Of a stretch of 11,517 nucleotides of DNA, positions 6,118 through 11,517 are shown piece by piece. How positions within the stretch are numbered: position 1 is the first letter of the stretch; each line of letters starts with the position of its first letter. Under the pieces are notes generated by a model. The model made no database searches. It had not been told where the DNA came from and saw only the letters and a list, made by a program, of their open reading frames with translations. Location of the stretch: the NCBI GenBank assembly GCA_015661135.1, contig JACVXW010000071.1, forward strand, positions 1 to 11,517, in the 5' to 3' direction. The DNA comes from Chloroflexota bacterium (GTDB lineage: Bacteria > Chloroflexota > Limnocylindria > Limnocylindrales > CSP1-4). Both the position numbers and the translations under genes were made by a program.

Positions 6118-7608
6118 TTGCAGACGCTCGGGGTCGAGGTCTTCGCGACTGACGGAACGCGCGAACACCTCCTTGCCGACGGCGTCGAGGTCGCGCCGGT
6201 CTCGGACCTGACCGGGATCCCCGCGCTCCTCGGCGGACAGGTCAAGACGTTCCATCCGGCCGTATATGCCGGCATACTCGCCCGGCGGGATCGGCCGGAG
6301 CAGCTCGCCGAACTGGCGGAGCACGGCCTGGCCACGATCGATCTCGTCGTCGTGAACGTGAAGCCGTTCGGGGCGGAGATCGGTCGCAGCCTCATGGGCA
6401 TAGAGCAGGCGATCGAGATGATCGACGTCGGTGGCGCGGCCCTCCTGGGCGCGGCCGCTCGAAACGCGGCCGGCGTGGCGGCCGTGGCCAGCCCGGAGCA
6501 CTACCAGCGCATCGTGGCCGAGCTTCGGGAACATGGCCATGTGAGCGCGGAGTTCCGGGCGCAGCTGGCGGCCGAGGCCTTCGGGACCGTGGCCGCCTAC
6601 CACGCCGAGATCGCGGCCTATCTCAACCAACTAACTGGGACCATCTTTCCGAGCCGCCTGGCGGTCGTCCTCGAGAAGGTCACGGACCTTCAACATGGGG
6701 AGAACCCGCACCAGCCGGCCGCTTTCTACCGCGAGACGACGCATCGGTCGGGCACGCTGGCGGACAGCACCCAGTTGCACGGCGAGCGGCCGTCCTTCAA
6801 CAACCTGCTCGATCTCGATGCCGCGTACCGGACCGCGTCCGACTTCACCGGTGCCACGGTCGTCATTGCCAAGCACACGGACCCGGTCGGCGTGGCCTCG
6901 GCCGACGAGCTCGTGGACGCGTACCGGAGGGCGCTCGAGACAGACCCGGTCGCGTCATTCGGCGGCATCGTCGGGGTGAACCGCGAACTGGACCCGGCGA
7001 CGGCACGGGCCATCGCCCAGAACGCCTACGAAGCCGTCGTGGCGCCGGGGTACCACCCGGTGGCGCTCGGAATCCTGCGCCAGAAGCCCGGCCTGGAAGT
7101 CCTGGCCGTCCCGCCGAACCCGACCGAGGGCATGCGCGACTACGGCATCGCGAACCTCGACTTCAAGCGGGTTGGCGGCGGCCTCCTCGTCGAGACGCTG
7201 GACACGCTCGCCATCGACCGCGGGCGGCTCCAGGTCGTGACGACCCGGCGCCCCACCCTCGAGGAACTGACCGACCTGTTGTTCGCCTGGCGTACGGTCC
7301 GGCACGTTCGCTCCAACGCCATCGTGCTTGCCCGGAACGGGGCCACGGTCGGGATCGGCGCCGCCCAGGCGAGCCGCCAGGTCTCGGTCGAGATCGCCCT
7401 TCGTCGGGCCGGTGATCGATCCCGCCTGAGCGTCATGGCCAGCGATGCTTACTTCCCGTTCCCGGACGGCATCCAGGCCGCAGCCCAGGCCGGCATCACG
7501 GCGATCATCCAGCCCGGCGGCTCCATCCGCGACGAGATGGCGATCGAGGTGGCGGATCGCCACCATCTGGCGATGGTCTTCACGGGTCGAAGGCATTTCA
7601 GACACTGA
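6118..7608 (+). CDS. purH: PurH: AICAR transformylase / IMP cyclohydrolase, short and altered N terminus
   Basis: PurH makes the last two steps to IMP: formyl transfer to AICAR, then ring closure of FAICAR. The transformylase half looks intact. From the TTG at 6118: GENPHQ (194-199), SFNNLLDLD (226-234), catalytic Lys252-His253 in AKHTDPVG, SFGGIVGVN, Asn400 in RSNAIVLA, Arg420, and the ending MVFTGRRHFRH. The cyclohydrolase half is recognisable but unusual. Lys43 (VKTFHP) and Asp103 (IDVGG) are kept. The residues matching human ATIC Tyr104 and Lys137 are Lys82 (NVKPF) and Arg115 (AAARN), and TGGT reads TDGT. About 23 N-terminal residues, including the SVSDKTG segment, are absent. No ATG, GTG or TTG precedes 6118 in frame back to a stop at 5899, and no ribosome binding site is visible. 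It overlaps glpX by one base. Confidence 0.9.
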   Translation: MQTLGVEVFATDGTREHLLADGVEVAPVSDLTGIPALLGGQVKTFHPAVYAGILARRDRPEQLAELAEHGLATIDLVVVNVKPFGAEIGRSLMGIEQAIEMIDVGGAALLGAAARNAAGVAAVASPEHYQRIVAELREHGHVSAEFRAQLAAEAFGTVAAYHAEIAAYLNQLTGTIFPSRLAVVLEKVTDLQHGENPHQPAAFYRETTHRSGTLADSTQLHGERPSFNNLLDLDAAYRTASDFTGATVVIAKHTDPVGVASADELVDAYRRALETDPVASFGGIVGVNRELDPATARAIAQNAYEAVVAPGYHPVALGILRQKPGLEVLAVPPNPTEGMRDYGIANLDFKRVGGGLLVETLDTLAIDRGRLQVVTTRRPTLEELTDLLFAWRTVRHVRSNAIVLARNGATVGIGAAQASRQVSVEIALRRAGDRSRLSVMASDAYFPFPDGIQAAAQAGITAIIQPGGSIRDEMAIEVADRHHLAMVFTGRRHFRH

Positions 7609-8588
7609 TGGAGCAGCTGCTCGCCCTCGAGATGGTCCGGGTCACGGAGGCGGCCGCGATCGCGTCCGCGCGGCTCATGGGTCGCGGCGATCGGATGGAG
7701 GCGGACCGGCTCGCGACCGAGGCGATGCGGGCGGCCATGGACGAGATCGAGATGGCCGGTACCATCGTCATCGGCGAGGGCGAGCGGGACGAGGCGCCGA
7801 TGCTCTACATCGGCGAACAGGTCGGCATGCGGGCCAACGGTGGCTCCGTTCCCGAGATTGACATCGCGGTGGACCCGCTCGAGGGGACGAACCTCGTTGC
7901 GACCGGGTCGGCCAATGCCATCACCGTCCTGGCCGCATCCGAGCGCGGCGGTCTGGTCCACGCTCCGGACACCTACCTGGAGAAGCTGTGCGTCGGGCCG
8001 CTCGTCGCCGGCCAGGTGGACATCACGCGGCCGCCGACCGAGAACATTCACCGAATCGCCGAGATCCTCCGGCGCGGGACCGGCGACATCACCGTGGTCA
8101 TCCTGGACCGGCCACGCCACGTCGACCTGATCGCCGAAGTGCGTGCCACGGGCGCCCGGATCAAGCTCATCACCGATGGAGACCTGTCGGCCGCGATCAG
8201 CTGCGCCGTCCAGGGCACCGGCGTGCACGCGGTCATGGGAATCGGCGGCGCGCCCGAGGGCGTCATCACCGCCGCCGCGCTGCGCTGTCTCGGCGGCGAG
8301 ATCCAGGCCCGTTTCCGCTACCGGAACGAGGAGGAGCGCGAGCGTGGGCGACGGATGGGACACGGTGACGAGACGCGGGTGTACCGGACCGCAGATCTCG
8401 CCTCCGGCGATCAACTGGTCTTCGCCGCCACGGGTGTGACCAAGGGAGACCTGCTGGATAGCGTCCGGTTCTTCGGCGGCGGCGCCCGAACGCACTCGCT
8501 CGTGATGGCCTACCAGACAAAGACAGTGCGCTTCGTGGACACGGTCCACATGTTCGACCGCGATCGTCCCCCGAGCGTCCGCCTATAG
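7608..8588 (+). CDS. glpX: Class II fructose-1,6-bisphosphatase
   Basis: GlpX-type fructose-1,6-bisphosphatase hydrolyses fructose 1,6-bisphosphate to fructose 6-phosphate in gluconeogenesis; some members also act on sedoheptulose 1,7-bisphosphate. At 326 residues it matches the family length. Its metal and phosphate motifs are complete: IGEGERDEAPML (55-66), DPLEGTN (89-95), TDGDLSAAI (189-197) and GIGGAPEGV (211-219). The N terminus (LALEMVRVTEAAA) also aligns with the family start. The ATG shares its A with the purH stop (TGATG, 7606-7610), so translation is probably coupled to purH; GAAGG at 7589-7593 is a weak SD. It ends in TAG, 28 bases from the stop of the convergent secreted-protein gene, with no clear terminator between. 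I see no functional reason for pairing purine synthesis with gluconeogenesis beyond shared anabolic demand. Confidence 0.97.
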   Translation: MEQLLALEMVRVTEAAAIASARLMGRGDRMEADRLATEAMRAAMDEIEMAGTIVIGEGERDEAPMLYIGEQVGMRANGGSVPEIDIAVDPLEGTNLVATGSANAITVLAASERGGLVHAPDTYLEKLCVGPLVAGQVDITRPPTENIHRIAEILRRGTGDITVVILDRPRHVDLIAEVRATGARIKLITDGDLSAAISCAVQGTGVHAVMGIGGAPEGVITAAALRCLGGEIQARFRYRNEEERERGRRMGHGDETRVYRTADLASGDQLVFAATGVTKGDLLDSVRFFGGGARTHSLVMAYQTKTVRFVDTVHMFDRDRPPSVRL

Positions 8589-8616
8589 CGGTCGGCGGAA
8601 ACGTCAAGTAGACCCG

Positions 8617-11517
8617 TCAGCGGCAGGTCCCGGTGCCCGAGTCCGTGAACGTGCCGCTGCCGGCCGGAACGAACTGCCACGCGTAGCTGCCCGAAGAGAG
8701 GGTCAGTTTGAGGACCCCGAACGTGGTGCTGTTGCGGACCTCGCTGTTGGCGCGAGTGGTCGAGAAGCCGCGCAGGCTCGCTCCGCCGGTGCCGACCACG
8801 AACTGGCGAATGCCCCGCGCCGGGTCGGCGGCGCCGGCCGGCGTCTGGGGTGCGAACCGCTCGTAGTCGTGATCGTGGCCGTTGATGACGACCTCCGCGC
8901 CGGCGTCGTAGAGCGCGTTCCAGAGTGGCCCGACCTCCGGGCCGTTGCCGTGCTGTCCTGAGCTGAAGCGAGGGTGGTGCCAGTAGGCCAGCACGCAGGC
9001 ACGGGGCAACGCGGCGAGGTCGGCGCGCAGCCATTGCTCCTGCTGACTGCCGGCGGCGCAGCCCACTTCCGCGCAATTCGAGTTCAGCGAATAGATCCGC
9101 CAGTCGCCCAGGTCGTAGGCATACCAGCCGCCGGCGACCGGGCCTGCCCGGGCGCCGAAGTAGCTGAAGTAGGACCCTGCGCCCGAGGTCCCGTAGTCGT
9201 GGTTGCCCGGAGCCGGGTACGTCCTATCGCGGAAGGCGCCCCACGTGGGACCGTAACAGTCGCGGAACTCGGCGGCGGATCCAAGCTCGTACGCATTGTC
9301 ACCGGCCGTGAAGACGGTCCCGGCAATGCCCGCCACCACCTTCGCCGTCGCGCTGTCCGCGGTGAGGCCGCATGACGCGATGTCGCCGGCTCCGACGAGC
9401 ACGACGCCGGCGGACGCCGGGGGTGTCGGAGAAGGCGTGGGCGTTGGGCCAGCAGTCGGTGCGGGCGTGGGAGATGGCGTTGGGGTCGGCGCCGGCGTGA
9501 CCGCGCTGGCTGGCGTGAGCACGACGAATGCATCCAGGTCAACCCGTGGATTGCCCGGCGTTCCCAGCGTGCGAATCTCGATCGTTCGCTGGGCCGAAGT
9601 CGGCCAGGTGCGGCTGAAGACTATCAACCTCGCAGCCGATGTCGAGCGGTTCGTGTTGACGTTGCCGGCGAATGCGCCGTCGATGAAGACATCCGCGGCG
9701 CCGCGCAGCGGACTCACCGCAGCTACCCAGGCGACCGAGCTGCCGGTGAACGTGAACTGGGCGATGCCGCCGGTGGACCGGGTCGTCCTCGCCGTACCAC
9801 CGTCAAGCCACTTCGAGGCCGTCGGGCTCCACGTGCCCTTGATGAATTGCACATCGCGGACCTGGAACTGGTAGGTCCGGTCGCGGGGCATGGTGAGGGT
9901 CGTGCTGAGGGCGGCGGCCGATGCCTTCGGCATCGTCGTCCACGCCTTGCCGTTGACGCTGCGCTGGAGTTCGTATGACGCGACACCAGACCCGCTATCC
10001 GTGGCCGGGTCCCAGGCGATCGACAACGTGACACCCGAGCCGATCACCCCGTTGACCGGCAGGCTGACCCGCGGCGGCGCAGCGACCGGGGCCGTCGAAT
10101 CGTCGAGCACGGTGATGGTCGCCGAGCCCGTCACGCCGTTGGCAGTCGCGACGACCTGACCGGTCCCGGGGGCCATCGCGAGGAACCGACCGGCCGCATC
10201 GATGGTCCCGATCGGGGCCGTCACTGACCAGGCCACCTGGCCGGCAGTCAGCGGGGCGGGGTTGTAGCCAGAATCCATTCCCCTGGACGTGAAGTTCACG
10301 GTGCCGTTCCGATAGACGCTCCCGGATCCTGGCTGGACGCTGAGCGATGAGAGAGGGCCGGTCGGCACGTTGCTGATGACCTGGATGCTGTTGGTGACGC
10401 TCCGCTCCGAGCTGCCCTCCGGCCGGCTCACGAGCACGGGACCCGGGGTCCCGGCACGGCGGACGGCGAGGGCCGTGGAGCCGCCTCCATCGAGGTTGAT
10501 CGCATTGACCGCTCCACGCGAAAGCATGAGGTCGCCAAGTTCGGGGAGGCGCATTCCCCGGCTCCCGGACCGACCGCCATCGACCGCGATGAGGATCAGC
10601 CGGCCATCGGCGGTCAGGCCGATCGCGCTGCGGGCATGGAGCTGGTCGGCGCTCGCCGGGTGAGGCGAGATGTTGACGGCGCCATCGCGGACGATCCACT
10701 CGCGCCCGCCGACGGCGTGCTGGACCGACTCCCAGCCCGCCGTAACGGCGGCCGTCAGGGTGACCGGCTCGCCGGGCGCAAGCGCGGCCAGACTCGAGGT
10801 CGACGGTGCGGTCAGGATCGCCGTCCCGGGATCAATCGGCCAGCCGCCCTCGGCCGGACGAATGGCGGCGACGACCCCCGTCCATGTCCCCGACATCCGC
10901 AGCGGCAACGCGAGCCCGCCGACGACGATGTCGATTCCGGTGGCCGCCGTGCTCGTCTGGCCGCCGAAGCGCGGGGTGTAGAGGACAACCTCACTCGGTC
11001 GTCGAAACTGGTTGACCCGGCTGATGACGAACTGCGTGCCGGCGCTCGTCGTGAGCGTGACGCTGACGACCGGCGACCCGAGCATTGGGCGTCCGTCCGC
11101 CCCGACGCCGAATGTCGGTCGTGCGGCCCGCACGGCCGTCACCAGCTCGCCCGCCTCCACGTGCAGGCCGTTGGGAGCCTGCTCCATGAAGTTGGAGCTG
11201 CCGGCCCAGACGTCGCCGTTGATCGCGGCCACGACGCGGTGGCCGTCGGACGAGCGATTCACGGCCTGTGTCGTGGTCCGCTCAAGACCGGCAACGCGTC
11301 CGTTCGAGAGCGACGCCTCGAACGAGATGGCGGGGTTGGCGGGGTCGACCTCGACGATGTTGACGGCCTGACTGCCGGCCGTGGTCAGGATCCGCCCCTG
11401 GTCATGCGAGACGCCCGGGGCCACGGGTTCCCGAGTGGCCGAGGCGTAGGCGCCGATGATCGCGGCCGAGGTCGGAACGGGAGCAACGAGGGCCATCTGC
11501 GCCGACGCGATGATCAG
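8617..11517 (-). CDS. Secreted fusion: NAGPA-type phosphodiester glycosidase + Ig/FN3/jelly-roll modules + metallophosphoesterase (5' end outside window)
   Basis: The frame runs off the right edge, giving 966 codons; residue numbers here count from the internal ATG at 11496. The first residues (LIIASAQMALVAP) look like a signal-peptide core, so the true start is probably just outside. Modules in order: NAGPA-type phosphodiester glycosidase (about 30-376), with INGDVW, PNGLHVEAG, AVDGGRSGS, NLDGGGST (334-341) and the closing NSIQV; an Ig/BIG2-like module (383-464); a fibronectin III-like module (475-560); a jelly-roll-like module ending RVDLDAFVVL (565-660); a Thr-Pro linker (664-695); and a metallophosphoesterase (697-945). 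The last has GAGDIASC, AGDNAYE, GNHDY, YWHHP and NGHDHDYERF, the binuclear metal ligands of the family. All six cysteines are in the phosphatase. No C-terminal anchor is seen. NAGPA enzymes cleave sugars from phosphodiester links; the substrate here is unknown. Confidence 0.93.
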   Translation of the reverse strand: MIIASAQMALVAPVPTSAAIIGAYASATREPVAPGVSHDQGRILTTAGSQAVNIVEVDPANPAISFEASLSNGRVAGLERTTTQAVNRSSDGHRVVAAINGDVWAGSSNFMEQAPNGLHVEAGELVTAVRAARPTFGVGADGRPMLGSPVVSVTLTTSAGTQFVISRVNQFRRPSEVVLYTPRFGGQTSTAATGIDIVVGGLALPLRMSGTWTGVVAAIRPAEGGWPIDPGTAILTAPSTSSLAALAPGEPVTLTAAVTAGWESVQHAVGGREWIVRDGAVNISPHPASADQLHARSAIGLTADGRLILIAVDGGRSGSRGMRLPELGDLMLSRGAVNAINLDGGGSTALAVRRAGTPGPVLVSRPEGSSERSVTNSIQVISNVPTGPLSSLSVQPGSGSVYRNGTVNFTSRGMDSGYNPAPLTAGQVAWSVTAPIGTIDAAGRFLAMAPGTGQVVATANGVTGSATITVLDDSTAPVAAPPRVSLPVNGVIGSGVTLSIAWDPATDSGSGVASYELQRSVNGKAWTTMPKASAAALSTTLTMPRDRTYQFQVRDVQFIKGTWSPTASKWLDGGTARTTRSTGGIAQFTFTGSSVAWVAAVSPLRGAADVFIDGAFAGNVNTNRSTSAARLIVFSRTWPTSAQRTIEIRTLGTPGNPRVDLDAFVVLTPASAVTPAPTPTPSPTPAPTAGPTPTPSPTPPASAGVVLVGAGDIASCGLTADSATAKVVAGIAGTVFTAGDNAYELGSAAEFRDCYGPTWGAFRDRTYPAPGNHDYGTSGAGSYFSYFGARAGPVAGGWYAYDLGDWRIYSLNSNCAEVGCAAGSQQEQWLRADLAALPRACVLAYWHHPRFSSGQHGNGPEVGPLWNALYDAGAEVVINGHDHDYERFAPQTPAGAADPARGIRQFVVGTGGASLRGFSTTRANSEVRNSTTFGVLKLTLSSGSYAWQFVPAGSGTFTDSGTGTCR
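9412..9507 (-). repeat. Thr-Pro repeat linker in the secreted fusion protein
   Basis: Codons 664-695 encode repeated TPTPSPTP-type units, an extended flexible spacer common in secreted bacterial hydrolases. It separates the sugar-facing modules from the phosphatase. The DNA is correspondingly repetitive on the plus strand (GGCGTG/GGCGTT units). Confidence 0.85.

Noticed and set aside
5154..6401. Open frames over the middle block: minus 5154-6401 and plus 5213-6211
   Set aside because: They are alternative frames over the cupin, membrane and purH genes. The first is Arg/Pro-rich over most of its length, the second is His/Glu-rich where it lies antisense to the membrane helices. The assigned frames show real motifs and helices.
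7449..8549. 366-codon minus-strand frame opposite glpX
   Set aside because: GlpX motifs are complete on the plus strand; the antisense product resembles no family and follows from codon bias.
8589..8616. Terminator between glpX and the convergent secreted-protein gene
   Set aside because: The 28 bases hold no stable stem or T-run that I could find by eye.
8617..11496. ATG 11496 as the true start of the secreted protein
   Set aside because: The frame continues to the edge as hydrophobic LIIASAQ, and a signal peptide needs a basic N terminus that is not present after this ATG; the start is probably outside the window.
1..11517. CRISPR, tRNA, rRNA, insertion sequence, phage or defence genes
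   Set aside because: No direct-repeat array, transposase motif or structural RNA was recognised; nearly every base is accounted for by the nine genes.

Overview
The window is a dense, very GC-rich bacterial chromosomal segment with nine protein genes and almost no non-coding DNA. Codon third positions are overwhelmingly G or C, GTG/TTG starts occur, and the last gene is a large secreted multidomain protein with a Thr-Pro linker. Together these suggest an uncultured-type Chloroflexota (Limnocylindria/Ellin6529-like) or, less likely, an actinobacterium. This placement is inferred from style; there is no rRNA or other marker in the window. I saw no tRNA, rRNA, CRISPR array, transposase or phage gene.

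Left block (1-5170, + strand): the 3' end of lon, a cysteine-free class B DnaJ/CbpA-type co-chaperone, ClpB, and a NUDIX hydrolase of the CoA-pyrophosphatase (NudL/YeaB) type. Gaps of 22 and 39 bases and the tight clpB-NUDIX junction suggest one operon. Lon degrades misfolded protein, while the J-protein and ClpB (with a DnaK encoded elsewhere) handle disaggregation.

Middle block (5186-6097, - strand): a three-helix small membrane protein followed in the same reading frame, after one TAG, by a cupin-domain protein that has no usable ATG/GTG/TTG start. This pair lies opposite to both neighbours, convergent with the NUDIX gene and divergent from purH.

Right block: purH (+) and glpX (+), which overlap by one base (TGATG), then a convergent large secreted protein on the - strand (8617 to beyond the right edge). 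The PurH cyclohydrolase half is short at its N terminus and differs at two residues known to be catalytic in human ATIC; its transformylase half looks intact. GlpX is a class II fructose-1,6-bisphosphatase with complete motifs. The secreted protein joins an NAGPA-type phosphodiester glycosidase, an Ig-like module, a fibronectin III-like module, a jelly-roll-like module, a Thr-Pro linker and a metallophosphoesterase.

Most worth following up: (1) the glycosidase-phosphatase fusion, which could remove a phosphodiester-linked sugar and then the exposed phosphate; (2) the shortened and substituted PurH cyclohydrolase domain next to a 20-base divergent junction; (3) genes whose likely starts are non-canonical (cupin ATC, NUDIX CTG). 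No defence system or clearly new mobile system is visible.
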